Shown here: positions 36,195-48,761 of the stretch, in pieces
How positions within the stretch are numbered: the first letter of the stretch is position 1
How the letters are laid out: each line of letters begins with the position of its first letter
DNA from: Rallus limicola
Taxonomy: Eukaryota; Chordata; Aves; Gruiformes; Rallidae
Assembly: GCA_022605955.1 (NCBI GenBank)
Contig: JAKCOZ010000221.1
Location: 186,001 to 250,000 of the forward strand
Direction of reading: 5' to 3'
Length of the DNA stretch: 64,000 nucleotides
Program-made: the position numbers and the translations under genes
The notes under the pieces: generated by a model
Told to the model about the DNA's origin: nothing
The model's input: only the letters and a program-made list of their open reading frames with translations
Databases searched by the model: none

Positions 36195-39059
36195 AGAAAA
36201 GCTATGCCTTTCAGGCCTAGCTTCTTTACTTTGGGAGTTATTGCTGGACGTTTAGCATGTTTTGAGCTGCAGTCTGCTAGGGCCGAGAAAAGCACCGTAG
36301 GAGGTTCCAGGCATGTTCCCTCTTTCCAGGCAAAGGAAAAGGCTGAGAGCCAAAGTGACAGGGTCTGCTCGTGTGTCCTGTTAGGAGGTTTCAGACAAGC
36401 TATGCCTTTCAGGCCTAGCTTCTTTACTTTGGGAGTTATTGCTGGACGTTTAGCATGTTTTGAACGGCAATCTGCTAGGGCCGAGAAAAGCACCGTAGGA
36501 GGTTCCAGGCATGTTCCCTCTTTCCAGGCAAAGGAAAAGGCTGAGAGCCAAAGTGACAGGGGCTGCTCGTGTGTCCTGTTAGGAGGTTTCAGACAAGCTA
36601 TGCCTTTCAGGCCTAGCTTCTTTACTTTGGGAGTTATTGCTGGACGTTTAGCATGTTTTGAACTGCAGTCTGCTAGGGCTGAGAAAAGCACTGTAGGAGG
36701 TTCCAGGCATGTTCCCTCTTTCCAGGCAAGGGAAAAGGCTGAGAGCCAAAGTGACAGGGTCTGCTCGTGTGTCCTGTTAGGAGGTTTCAGACAAGCTATG
36801 CCTTTCAGGCCTAGCTTCTTTACTTTGGGAGTTATTGCTGGACGTTTAGCATGTTTTGAACTGCAGTCTGCTAGGGCCGAGAAAAGCACCGTAGGAGGTT
36901 CCAGGCATGTTCCCTCTTTCCAGGCAAAGGAAAAGGCTGAGAGCCAAAGTGACAGGGTCTGCTCGTGTGTCCTGTTAGGAGGTTTCAGACAAGCTATGCC
37001 TTTCAGGCCTCGCTTCTTTACTTTGGGAGTTATTGCTGGACGTTTAGCATGTTTTGAACTGCAGTCTGCTAGGGCCGAGAAAAGCACCGTAGGAGGTTCC
37101 AGGCATGTTCCCTCTTTCCAGGCAAAGGAAAAGGCTGAGAGCCAAAGTGACAGGGTCTGCTCGTGTGTCCTGTTAGGAGGTTTCAGACAAGCTATGCCTT
37201 TCAGGCCTAGCTTCTTTACTTTGGGAGTTATTGCTGGACGTTTAGCATGTTTTGAACTGCAGTCTGCTAGGGCCGAGAAAAGCACCGTAGGAGGTTCCAG
37301 GCATGTTCCCTCTTTCCAGGCAAAGGAAAAGGCTGAGAGCCAAAGTGACAGGGTCTGCTCGTGTGTCCTGTTAGGAGGTTTCAGACAAGCTATGCCTTTC
37401 AGGCCTAGCTTCTTTACTTTGGGATTTATTGCTGGACGTTTAGCATGTTTTGAACTGCAGTCTGCTAGGGCCGAGAAAAGCACCGTAGGAGGTTCCAGGC
37501 ATGTTCCCTCTTTCCAGGCAAAGGAAAAGGCTGAGAGCCAAAGTGACAGGGTCTGCTCGTGTGTCCTGTTAGGAGGTTTCAGACAAGCTATGCCTTTCAG
37601 GCCTAGCTTCTTTACTTTGGGAGTTATTGCTGGACGTTTAGCATGTTTTGAACTGCAGTCTGCTAGGGCCGAGAAAAGCACCGTAGGAGGTTCCAGGCAT
37701 GTTCCCTCTTTCCAGGCAAAGGAAAAGGCTGAGAGCCAAAGTGACAGGGGCTGCTCGTGTGTCCTGTTAGGAGGTTTCAGACAAGCTATGCCTTTCATGC
37801 CTAGCTTCTTTACTTTGGGAGTTATTGCTGGACGTTTAGCATGTTTTGAGCTGCAGTCTGCTAGGGCCGAGAAAAGCACCGTAGGAGGTTCCAGGCATGT
37901 TCCCTCTTTCCAGGCAAAGGAAAAGGCTGAGAGCCAAAGTGACAGGGTCTGCTCGTGTGTCCTGTTAGGAGGTTTCAGACAAGCTATGCCTTTCATGCCT
38001 AGATTCTTTACTTTGGGAGTTATTGCTGGACGTTTAGCATGTTTTGAACTGCAGTCTGCTAGGGCCAAGAAAAGCACCGTAGGAGGTTCCAGGCATGTTC
38101 CCTCTTTCCAGGCAAAGGAAAAGGCTGAGAGCCAAAGTGACAGGGTCTGCTGGTGTGTCCTGTTAGGAGGTTTCAGACAAGCTATGCCTTTCAGGCCTAG
38201 CTTCTTTACTTTGGGAGTTATTGCTGGACGTTTAGCATGTTTTGAACTGCAGTCTGCTAGGGCCGAGAAAAGCACCGTAGGAGGTTCCAGGCATGTTCCC
38301 TCTTTCCAGGCAAAGGAAAAGGCTGAGAGCCAAAGTGACAGGGGCTGCTCGTGTGTCATGTTAGGAGGTTTCAGACAAGCTATGCCTTTCAGGCCTAGCT
38401 TCTTTACTTTGGGAGTTATTGCTGGACGTTTAGCATGTTTTGAACTGCAGTCTGCTAGGGCCGAGAAAAGCACCGTAGGAGGTTCCAGGCATGTTCCCTC
38501 TTTCCAGGCAAAGGAAAAGGCTGAGAGCCAAAGTGACAGGGTCTGCTCGTGTGTCCTGTTAGGAGGTTTCAGACAAGCTATGCCTTTCAGGCCTAGCTTC
38601 TTTACTTTGGGAGTTATTGCTGGACGTTTAGCATGTTTTGAACTGCAGTCTGCTAGGGCCGAGAAAAGCACCGTAGGAGGTTCCAGGCATGTTCCCTCTT
38701 TCCAGGCAAAGGAAAAGGCTGAGAGCCAAAGTGACAGGGTCTGCTCATGTGTCCTGTTAGGAGGTTTCAGACAAGCTATGCCTTTCAGGCCTAGCTTCTT
38801 TACTTTGGGAGTTATTGCTGGACGTTTAGCATGTTTTGAACTGCAGTCTGCTAGGGCCGAGAAAAGCACCGTAGGAGGTTCCAGGCATGTTCCCTCTTTC
38901 CAGGCAAAGGAAAAGGCTGAGAGCCAAAGTGACAGGGGCTGCTCGTGTGTCCTGTTAGGAGGTTTCAGACAAGCTATGCCTTTCAGGCCTAGCTTCTTTA
39001 CTTTGGGAGTTATTGCTGGACGTTTAGCATGTTTTGAACTGCAGTCTGCTAGGGCCTAG
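36195..39059. repeat. Shared suffix cassette, copy 2
   Basis: The same variant order and the same 2862-bp spacing from AGAAAAGCT to TAG as copy 1, including the GTGTGCTCG change just upstream. Private changes are few, for example GAACGGCAATC near 36471 where copy 1 has GAACTGCAATC. Confidence 0.93.
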
Positions 39060-42000
39060 AAAAGCACCATAGGAGGTTCCAGGCATGTTCCCTCTTTCCA
39101 GGCAAAGGAAAAGGCTGAGAGCCAAAGTGACAGGGGCTGCTCGTGTGTCCTGTTAGGAGGTTTCAGACAAGCTATGCCTTTCAGGCCTAGCTTCTTTACT
39201 TTGGGAGTTATTGCTGGACGTTTAGCATGTTTTGAACTGCAGTCTGCTAGGGCCGAGAAAAGCACCGTAGGAGGTTCCAGGCATGTTCCCTCTTTCCAGG
39301 CAAAGGAAAAGGCTGAGAGCCAAAGTGACAGGGGCTGCTCGTGTGTCCTGTTAGGAGGTTTCAGACAAGCTATGCCTTTCAGGCCTAGCTTCTTTACTTT
39401 GGGAGTTATTGCTGGACGTTTAGCATGTTTTGAACTGCAGTCTGCTAGGGCCGAGAAAAGCACCGTAGGAGGTTCCAGGCATGTTCCCTCTTTCCAGGCA
39501 AAGGGAAAGGCTGAGAGCCAAAGTGACAGGGGCTGCTCGTGTGTCCTGTTAGGAGGTTTCAGACAAGCTATGCCTTTCAGGCCTAGCTTCTTTACTTTGG
39601 GAGTTATTGCTGGACGTTTAGCATGTTTTGAACTGCAGTCTGCTAGGGCCGAGAAAAGCACCGTAGGAGGTTCCGGGCATGTTCCCTCTTTCCAGGTAAA
39701 GGAAAAGGCTGAGAGCCAAAGTGACAGGGTCTGCTCGTGTGTCCTGTTAGGAGGTTTCAGACAAGCTATGCCTTTCAGGCCTAGCTTCTTTACTTTGGGA
39801 GTTATTGCTGGACGTTTAGCATGTTTTGAACTGCAGTCTGCTAGGGCCGAGAAAAGCACCGTAGGAGGTTCCAGGCATGTTCCCTCTTTCCAGGCAAAGG
39901 GAAAGGCTGAGAGCCAAAGTGACAGGGGCTGCTCGTGTGTCCTGTTAGGAGGTTTCAGACAAGCTATGCCTTTCAGGCCTAGCTTCTTTACTTTGGGAGT
40001 TATTGCTGGACGTTTAGCATGTTTTGAACTGCAGTCTGCTAGGGCCGAGAAAAGCACCGTAGGAGGTTCCAGGCATGTTCCCTCTTTCCAGGCAAAGGAA
40101 AAGGCTGAGAGCCAAAGTGACAGGGTCTGCTCGTGTGTCCTGTTAGGAGGTTTCAGACAAGCTATGCCTTTCAGGCCTAGCTTCTTTACTTTGGGAGTTA
40201 TTGCTGGACGTTTAGCATGTTTTGAACTGCAGTCTGCTAGGGCCGAGAAAAGCACCGTAGGAGGTTCCAGGCATGTTCCCTCTTTCCAGGCAAAGGAAAA
40301 GGCTGAGAGCCAAAGTGACAGGGTCTGCTTGTGTCTCCTGATAGGAGGTTTCAGACAAGCTATGCCTTTCAGGCCTAGCTTCTTTACTTTGGGAGTTATT
40401 GCTGGACGTTTAGCATGTTTTGAACTGCAGTCTGCTAGGGCCGAGAAAAGCACCGTAGGAGGTTCCAGGCATGTTCCCTCTTTCCAGGCAAAGGAAAAGG
40501 CTGAGAGCCAAAGTGACAGGGTCTGCTCGTGTGTCCTGTTAGGAGGTTTCAGACAAGCTATGCCTTTCAGGCCTAGCTTCTTTACTTTGGGAGTTATTGC
40601 TGGACGTTTAGCATGTTTTGAACTGCAGTCTGCTAGGGCCGAGAAAAGCACCGTAGGAGGTTCCAGGCATGTTCCCTCTTTCCAGGCAAAGGAAAAGGCT
40701 GAGAGCCAAAGTGACAGGGGCTGCTCGTGTGTCCTGTTAGGAGGTTTCAGACAAGCTATGCCTTTCATGCCTAGCTTCTTTACTTTGGGAGTTATTGCTG
40801 GACGTTTAGCATGTTTTGAACTGCAGTCTGCTAGGGCCGAGAAAAGCACCGTAGGAGGTTCCAGGCATGTTCCCTCTTTCCAGGCAAAGGAAAAGGCTGA
40901 GAGCCAAAGTGACAGGGTCTGCTCGTGTGTCCTGTTAGGAGGTTTCAGACAAGCTATGCCTTTCAGGCCTAGCTTCTTTACTTTGGGAGTTATTGCTGGA
41001 CGTTTAGCATGTTTTGAACTGCAGTCTGCTAGGGCCGAGAAAAGCACCGTAGGAGGTTCCAGGCATGTTCCCTCTTTCCAGGCAAAGGAAAAGGCTGAGA
41101 GCCAAAGTGACAGCGTCTGCTCGTGTGTCCTGTTAGGAGGTTTCAGACAAGCTATGCCTTTCAGTCCTAGCTTCTTTACTTTGGGAGTTATTGCTGGACG
41201 TTTAGCATGTTTTGAACTGCAGTCTGCTAGGGCCGAGAAAAGCACCGTAGGAGGTTCCAGGCATGTTCCCTCTTTCAGGGCAAAGGAAAAGGCTGAGAGC
41301 CAAAGTGACAGGGTCTGCTCGTGTGTCCTGTTAGGAGGTTTCAGACAAGCTATGCCTTTCAGGCCTAGCTTCTTTACTTTGGGAGTTATTGCTGGACGTT
41401 TAGCATGTTTTGAACTGCAGTCTGCTAGGGCCGAGAAAAGCACCGTAGGAGGTTCCAGGCATGTTCCCTCTTTCCAGGCAAAGGAAAAGGCTGAGAGCCA
41501 AAGTGACAGGGTCTGTTTGTGTCTCCTGTTAGGAGGTTTCAGACAAGCTATGCCTTTCAGGCCTAGCTTCTTTACTTTGGGAGTTATTGCTGGACGTTTA
41601 GCATGTTTTGAACTGCAGTCTGCTAGGGCCGAGAAAAGCACCGTAGGAGGTTCCAGGCATGTTCCCTCTTTCCAGGCAAAGGAAAAGGCTGAGAGCCAAA
41701 GTGACAGGGTCTGCTCGTGTGTCCTGTTGGGAGGTTTCAGACAAGCTATGCCTTTCAGGCCTAGCTTCTTTACTTTGGGAGTTATTGCTGGACGTTTAGC
41801 ATGTTTTGAACTGCAGTCTGCTAGGGCCGAGAAAAGCACCGTAGGAGGTTCCAGGCATGTTCCCTCTTTCCAGGCAAAGGAAAAGGCTGAGAGCCAAAGT
41901 GACAGGGGCTGCTCGTGTGTCCTGTTAGGAGGTTTCAGACAAGCTATGCCTTTCAGGCCTAGCTTCTTTACTTTGGGAGTTATTGCTGGACGTTTAGCAT

Positions 42001-43916
42001 GTTTTGAACTGCAGTCTGCTAGGGCCGAGAAAAGCACCGTAGGAGGTTCCAGGCATGTTCCCTCTTTCCAGGCAAAGGAAAAGGCTGAGAGCCAAAGTGA
42101 CAGGGGCTGCTCGTGTGTCCTGTTAGGAGGTTTCAGACAAGCTATGCCTTTCAGGCCTAGCTTCTTTACTTTGGGAGTTATTGCTGGACGTTTAGCATGT
42201 TTTGAACTGCAGTCTGCTAGGGCCGAGAAAAGCACCGTAGGAGGTTCCAGGCATGTTCCCTCTTTCCAGGCAAAGGAAAAGGCTGAGAGCCAAAGTGACA
42301 GGGTCTGCTCGTGTGTCCTGTTAGGAGGTTTCAGACAAGCTATGCCTTTCAGGCCTAGCTTCTTTACTTTGGGAGTTATTGCTGGACGTTTAGCATGTTT
42401 TGAGCTGCAGTCTGCTAGGGCCGAGAAAAGCACCGTAGGAGGTTCCAGGCATGTTCCCTCTTTCCAGGCAAAGGAAAAGGCTGAGATCCAAAGTGACAGG
42501 GGCTGCTCGTGTGTCCTGTTAGGAGGTTTCAGACAAGCTATGCCTTTCAGGCCTAGCTTCTTTACTTTGGGAGTTATTGCTGGACGTTTAGCATGTTTTG
42601 AACTGCAGTCTGCTAGGGCCGAGAAAAGCACCGTAGGAGGTTCCAGGCATGTTCCCTCTTTCCAGGCAAAGGAAAAGGCTGAGAGCCAAAGTGACAGGGG
42701 CTGCTCGTGTGTCCTGTTAGGAGGTTTCAGACAAGCTATGCCTTTCAGGCCTAGCTTCTTTACTTTGGGAGTTATTGCTGGACGTTTAGCATGTTTTGAA
42801 CTGCAGTCTGCTAGGGCCGAGAAAAGCACCGTAGGAGGTTCCAGGCATGTTCCCTCTTTCCAGGCAAAGGAAAAGGCTGAGAGCCAAAGTGACAGGGGCT
42901 GCTCGTGTGTCCTGTTAGGAGGTTTCAGACAAGCTATGCCTTTCAGGCCTAGCTTCTTTACTTTGGGAGTTATTGCTGGACGTTTAGCATGTTTCGAGCT
43001 GCAGTCTGCTAGGGCCGAGAAAAGCACCGTAGGAGGTTCCAGGCATGTTCCCTCTTTCCAGGCAAAGGAAAAGGCTGAGAGCCAAAGTGACAGGGGCTGC
43101 TCGTGTGTCCTGTTAGGAGGTTTCAGACAAGCTATGCCTTTCAGGCCTAGCTTCTTTACTTTGGGAGTTATTGCTGGACGTTTAGCATGTTTTGAACTGC
43201 AGTCTGCTAGGGCCGAGAAAAGCACCGTAGGAGGTTCCAGGCATGTTCCCTCTTTCCAGGCAAAGGAAAAGGCTGAGAGCCAAAGTGACAGCGTCTGCTC
43301 GTGTGTCCTGTTAGGAGGTTTCAGACAAGCTATGCCTTTCAGGCCTAGCTTCTTTACTTTGGGAGTTATTGCTGGACGTTTAGCATGTTTTGAACTGCAG
43401 TCTGCTAGGGCTGAGAAAAGCACCGTAGGAGGTTCCAGGCATGTTCCCTCTTTCCAGGCAAAGGAAAAGGCTGAGATCCAAAGTGACAGGGGCTGCTCGT
43501 GTGTCCTGTTAGGAGGTTTCAGACAAGCTATGCCTTTCAGGCCTAGCTTCTTTACTTTGGGAGTTATTGCTGGACGTTTAGCATGTTTTGAACTGCAGTC
43601 TGCTAGGGCCGAGAAAAGCACCGTAGGAGGTTCCAGGCATGTTCCCTCTTTCCAGGCAAAGGAAAAGGCTGAGAGCCAAAGTGACAGGGTCTGCTCGTGT
43701 GTCCTGTTAGGAGGTTTCAGACAAGCTATGCCTTTCAGGCCTAGCTTCTTTACTTTGGGAGTTATTGCTGGACGTTTAGCATGTTTTGAACTGCAGTCTG
43801 CTAGGGCCGAGAAAAGCACCGTAGGAGGTTCCAGGCATGTTCCCTCTTTCCAGGCAAAGGAAAAGGCTGAGAGCCAAAGTGACAGGGTGTGCTCGTGTGT
43901 CCTGTTAGGAGGTTTC

Positions 43917-46900
43917 AGAAAAGCTATGCCTTTCAGGCCTAGCTTCTTTACTTTGGGAGTTATTGCTGGACGTTTAGCATGTTTTGAGCTGCAGTCTGCT
44001 AGGGCCGAGAAAAGCACCGTAGGAGGTTCCAGGCATGTTCCCTCTTTCCAGGCAAAGGAAAAGGCTGAGAGCCAAAGTGACAGGGTCTGCTCGTGTGTCC
44101 TGTTAGGAGGTTTCAGACAAGCTATGCCTTTCAGGCCTAGCTTCTTTACTTTGGGAGTTATTGCTGGACGTTTAGCATGTTTTGAACTGCAATCTGCTAG
44201 GGCCGAGAAAAGCACCGTAGGAGGTTCCAGGCATGTTCCCTCTTTCCAGGCAAAGGAAAAGGCTGAGAGCCAAAGTGACAGGGGCTGCTCGTGTGTCCTG
44301 TTAGGAGGTTTCAGACAAGCTATGCCTTTCAGGCCTAGCTTCTTTACTTTGGGAGTTATTGCTGGACGTTTAGCATGTTTTGAACTGCAGTCTGCTAGGG
44401 CTGAGAAAAGCACTGTAGGAGGTTCCAGGCATGTTCCCTCTTTCCAGGCAAGGGAAAAGGCTGAGAGCCAAAGTGACAGGGTCTGCTCGTGTGTCCTGTT
44501 AGGAGGTTTCAGACAAGCTATGCCTTTCAGGCCTAGCTTCTTTACTTTGGGAGTTATTGCTGGACGTTTAGCATGTTTTGAACTGCAGTCTGCTAGGGCC
44601 GAGAAAAGCACCGTAGGAGGTTCCAGGCATGTTCCCTCTTTCCAGGCAAAGGAAAAGGCTGAGAGCCAAAGTGACAGGGTCTGCTCGTGTGTCCTGTTAG
44701 GAGGTTTCAGACAAGCTATGCCTTTCAGGCCTCGCTTCTTTACTTTGGGAGTTATTGCTGGACGTTTAGCATGTTTTGAACTGCAGTCTGCTAGGGCCGA
44801 GAAAAGCACCGTAGGAGGTTCCAGGCATGTTCCCTCTTTCCAGGCAAAGGAAAAGGCTGAGAGCCAAAGTGACAGGGTCTGCTCGTGTGTCCTGTTAGGA
44901 GGTTTCAGACAAGCTATGCCTTTCAGGCCTAGCTTCTTTACTTTGGGAGTTATTGCTGGACGTTTAGCATGTTTTGAACTGCAGTCTGCTAGGGCCGAGA
45001 AAAGCACCGTAGGAGGTTCCAGGCATGTTCCCTCTTTCCAGGCAAAGGAAAAGGCTGAGAGCCAAAGTGACAGGGTCTGCTCGTGTGTCCTGTTAGGAGG
45101 TTTCAGACAAGCTATGCCTTTCAGGCCTAGCTTCTTTACTTTGGGAGTTATTGCTGGACGTTTAGCATGTTTTGAACTGCAGTCTGCTAGGGCCGAGAAA
45201 AGCACCGTAGGAGGTTCCAGGCATGTTCCCTCTTTCCAGGCAAAGGAAAAGGCTGAGAGCCAAAGTGACAGGGTCTGCTCGTGTGTCCTGTTAGGAGGTT
45301 TCAGACAAGCTATGCCTTTCAGGCCTAGCTTCTTTACTTTGGGAGTTATTGCTGGACGTTTAGCATGTTTTGAACTGCAGTCTGCTAGGGCCGAGAAAAG
45401 CACCGTAGGAGGTTCCAGGCATGTTCCCTCTTTCCAGGCAAAGGAAAAGGCTGAGAGCCAAAGTGACAGGGGCTGCTCGTGTGTCCTGTTAGGAGGTTTC
45501 AGACAAGCTATGCCTTTCATGCCTAGCTTCTTTACTTTGGGAGTTATTGCTGGACGTTTAGCATGTTTTGAGCTGCAGTCTGCTAGGGCCGAGAAAAGCA
45601 CCGTAGGAGGTTCCAGGCATGTTCCCTCTTTCCAGGCAAAGGAAAAGGCTGAGAGCCAAAGTGACAGGGTCTGCTCGTGTGTCCTGTTAGGAGGTTTCAG
45701 ACAAGCTATGCCTTTCATGCCTAGATTCTTTACTTTGGGAGTTATTGCTGGACGTTTAGCATGTTTTGAACTGCAGTCTGCTAGGGCCAAGAAAAGCACC
45801 GTAGGAGGTTCCAGGCATGTTCCCTCTTTCCAGGCAAAGGAAAAGGCTGAGAGCCAAAGTGACAGGGTCTGCTGGTGTGTCCTGTTAGGAGGTTTCAGAC
45901 AAGCTATGCCTTTCAGGCCTAGCTTCTTTACTTTGGGAGTTATTGCTGGACGTTTAGCATGTTTTGAACTGCAGTCTGCTAGGGCCGAGAAAAGCACCGT
46001 AGGAGGTTCCAGGCATGTTCCCTCTTTCCAGGCAAAGGAAAAGGCTGAGAGCCAAAGTGACAGGGGCTGCTCGTGTGTCATGTTAGGAGGTTTCAGACAA
46101 GCTATGCCTTTCAGGCCTAGCTTCTTTACTTTGGGAGTTATTGCTGGACGTTTAGCATGTTTTGAACTGCAGTCTGCTAGGGCCGAGAAAAGCACCGTAG
46201 GAGGTTCCAGGCATGTTCCCTCTTTCCAGGCAAAGGAAAAGGCTGAGAGCCAAAGTGACAGGGTCTGCTCGTGTGTCCTGTTAGGAGGTTTCAGACAAGC
46301 TATGCCTTTCAGGCCTAGCTTCTTTACTTTGGGAGTTATTGCTGGACGTTTAGCATGTTTTGAACTGCAGTCTGCTAGGGCCGAGAAAAGCACCGTAGGA
46401 GGTTCCAGGCATGTTCCCTCTTTCCAGGCAAAGGAAAAGGCTGAGAGCCAAAGTGACAGGGTCTGCTCGTGTGTCCTGTTAGGAGGTTTCAGACAAGCTA
46501 TGCCTTTCAGGCCTAGCTTCTTTACTTTGGGAGTTATTGCTGGACGTTTAGCATGTTTTGAACTGCAGTCTGCTAGGGCCGAGAAAAGCACCGTAGGAGG
46601 TTCCAGGCATGTTCCCTCTTTCCAGGCAAAGGAAAAGGCTGAGAGCCAAAGTGACAGGGTCTGCTCGTGTGTCCTGTTAGGAGGTTTCAGACAAGCTATG
46701 CCTTTCAGGCCTAGCTTCTTTACTTTGGGAGTTATTGCTGGACGTTTAGCATGTTTTGAACTGCAGTCTGCTAGGGCCGAGAAAAGCACCGTAGGAGGTT
46801 CCAGGCATGTTCCCTCTTTCCAGGCAAAGGAAAAGGCTGAGAGCCAAAGTGACAGGGTCTGCTCATGTGTCCTGTTAGGAGGTTTCAGACAAGCTATGCC

Positions 46901-48761
46901 TTTCAGGCCTAGCTTCTTTACTTTGGGAGTTATTGCTGGACGTTTAGCATGTTTTGAACTGCAGTCTGCTAGGGCCGAGAAAAGCACCGTAGGAGGTTCC
47001 AGGCATGTTCCCTCTTTCCAGGCAAAGGAAAAGGCTGAGAGCCAAAGTGACAGGGTCTGCTCGTGTGTCCTGTTAGGAGGTTTCAGACAAGCTATGCCTT
47101 TCAGGCCTAGCTTCTTTACTTTGGGAGTTATTGCTGGACGTTTAGCATGTTTTGAACTGCAGTCTGCTAGGGCCGAGAAAAGCACCGTAGGAGGTTCCAG
47201 GCATGTTCCCTCTTTCCAGGCAAAGGAAAAGGCTGAGAGCCAAAGTGACAGGGTCTGCTCGTGTGTCCTGTTAGGAGGTTTCAGACAAGCTATGCCTTTC
47301 AGGCCTAGCTTCTTTACTTTGGGAGTTATTGCTGGACGTTTAGCATGTTTTGAACTGCAGTCTGCTAGGGCCGAGAAAAGCACCGTAGGAGGTTCCAGGC
47401 ATGTTCCCTCTTTCCAGGCAAAGGAAAAGGCTGAGAGCCAAAGTGACAGGGGCTGCTCGTGTGTCCTGTTAGGAGGTTTCAGACAAGCTATGCCTTTCAT
47501 GCCTAGCTTCTTTACTTTGGGAGTTATTGCTGGACGTTTAGCATGTTTTGAGCTGCAGTCTGCTAGGGCCGAGAAAAGCACCGTAGGAGGTTCCAGGCAT
47601 GTTCCCTCTTTCCAGGCAAAGGAAAAGGCTGAGAGCCAAAGTGACAGGGTCTGCTCGTGTGTCCTGTTAGGAGGTTTCAGACAAGCTATGCCTTTCATGC
47701 CTAGATTCTTTACTTTGGGAGTTATTGCTGGACGTTTAGCATGTTTTGAACTGCAGTCTGCTAGGGCCAAGAAAAGCACCGTAGGAGGTTCCAGGCATGT
47801 TCCCTCTTTCCAGGCAAAGGAAAAGGCTGAGAGCCAAAGTGACAGGGTCTGCTGGTGTGTCCTGTTAGGAGGTTTCAGACAAGCTATGCCTTTCAGGCCT
47901 AGCTTCTTTACTTTGGGAGTTATTGCTGGACGTTTAGCATGTTTTGAACTGCAGTCTGCTAGGGCCGAGAAAAGCACCGTAGGAGGTTCCAGGCATGTTC
48001 CCTCTTTCCAGGCAAAGGAAAAGGCTGAGAGCCAAAGTGACAGGGGCTGCTCGTGTGTCATGTTAGGAGGTTTCAGACAAGCTATGCCTTTCAGGCCTAG
48101 CTTCTTTACTTTGGGAGTTATTGCTGGACGTTTAGCATGTTTTGAACTGCAGTCTGCTAGGGCCGAGAAAAGCACCGTAGGAGGTTCCAGGCATGTTCCC
48201 TCTTTCCAGGCAAAGGAAAAGGCTGAGAGCCAAAGTGACAGGGTCTGCTCGTGTGTCCTGTTAGGAGGTTTCAGACAAGCTATGCCTTTCAGGCCTAGCT
48301 TCTTTACTTTGGGAGTTATTGCTGGACGTTTAGCATGTTTTGAACTGCAGTCTGCTAGGGCCGAGAAAAGCACCGTAGGAGGTTCCAGGCATGTTCCCTC
48401 TTTCCAGGCAAAGGAAAAGGCTGAGAGCCAAAGTGACAGGGTCTGCTCATGTGTCCTGTTAGGAGGTTTCAGACAAGCTATGCCTTTCAGGCCTAGCTTC
48501 TTTACTTTGGGAGTTATTGCTGGACGTTTAGCATGTTTTGAACTGCAGTCTGCTAGGGCCGAGAAAAGCACCGTAGGAGGTTCCAGGCATGTTCCCTCTT
48601 TCCAGGCAAAGGAAAAGGCTGAGAGCCAAAGTGACAGGGGCTGCTCGTGTGTCCTGTTAGGAGGTTTCAGACAAGCTATGCCTTTCAGGCCTAGCTTCTT
48701 TACTTTGGGAGTTATTGCTGGACGTTTAGCATGTTTTGAACTGCAGTCTGCTAGGGCCTAG
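43917..48761. repeat. Shared suffix cassette, copy 3, with a 10-monomer expansion
   Basis: AGAAAAGCT (43917) to TAG (48759) is 4842 bp, exactly 1980 bp (10 monomers) longer than the other three suffix copies. The GGGATTTATT change found in the others is absent here, where the majority GGGAGTTATT is read. Confidence 0.92.
44916..48761. repeat. Ten-monomer tandem duplication inside the suffix
   Basis: The rare CCTAGATTC, GGCCAAGAAAAG, CTGGTGTG and GTCATGTTAGG series occurs twice, with CTAGATT at 45721 and 47701, exactly 1980 bp apart. Monomers 44916-46895 align with those from 46896 onward for about seven units. After that the second copy follows the normal suffix ending (CTCATG unit, then a GGGGCTG unit, then TAG). 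The first copy has two extra consensus units before its CTCATG unit and is then joined back to the units that precede the series. This is the geometry of an unequal exchange. Confidence 0.88.

Larger units (their letters stand above)
25596..39059. repeat. Central higher-order block 1, 68 monomers (type X middle)
   Basis: TAG (25593) to TAG (39057) is 13464 bp, exactly 68 monomers with no net length change. The prefix, shared with the next three blocks, includes AAGGGAAAGG units, a TTCCGGGCATG plus CCAGGTAAAGG unit, CTCCTGATAGG 1283 bp after the TAG, GACAGCGTC, CAGTCC, TTTCAGGGC, and GTTTGTGTCTCC 2458 bp after the TAG. The type X middle has CTTTGCAGG (29198), GGCTACTCG, GAAGTGCAG, ACGCC in place of ATGCC, and GGGACGAG (30343). 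A long run of consensus-like units then leads to the shared suffix from 36195. The block contains a 4-monomer tandem duplication at 33630-35213. Confidence 0.93.
39060..48761. repeat. Central higher-order block 2, 49 monomers (type Y middle, expanded suffix)
   Basis: TAG (39057) to TAG (48759) is 9702 bp, exactly 49 monomers. The prefix marks lie at the same offsets as in block 1 (CTCCTGATAGG at +1283, GTTTGTGTCTCC at +2458). The middle is type Y: a GAGATCCAA unit (42486), TTTCGAGCTG (about 42993), then GACAGCGTC (43293) followed by GCTGAG plus GAGATCCAA (43475). This matches the bridging block from about 21000 rather than block 1. The suffix is expanded by ten monomers. The closing TAG unit has ACCGTAGG, while the other three central TAG units have ACCATAGG. 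Confidence 0.93.

Noticed and set aside
25710..39059. A giant 66-residue-repeat protein on the plus strand (4449 codons), and similar frames elsewhere on both strands.
   Set aside because: The frames are open only because the monomer length is a multiple of three and the consensus lacks stops there. Both strands are open over the same DNA. Frequent variants are non-synonymous, and stops are inherited as block markers. There is no start context, intron, terminator or flanking gene structure.
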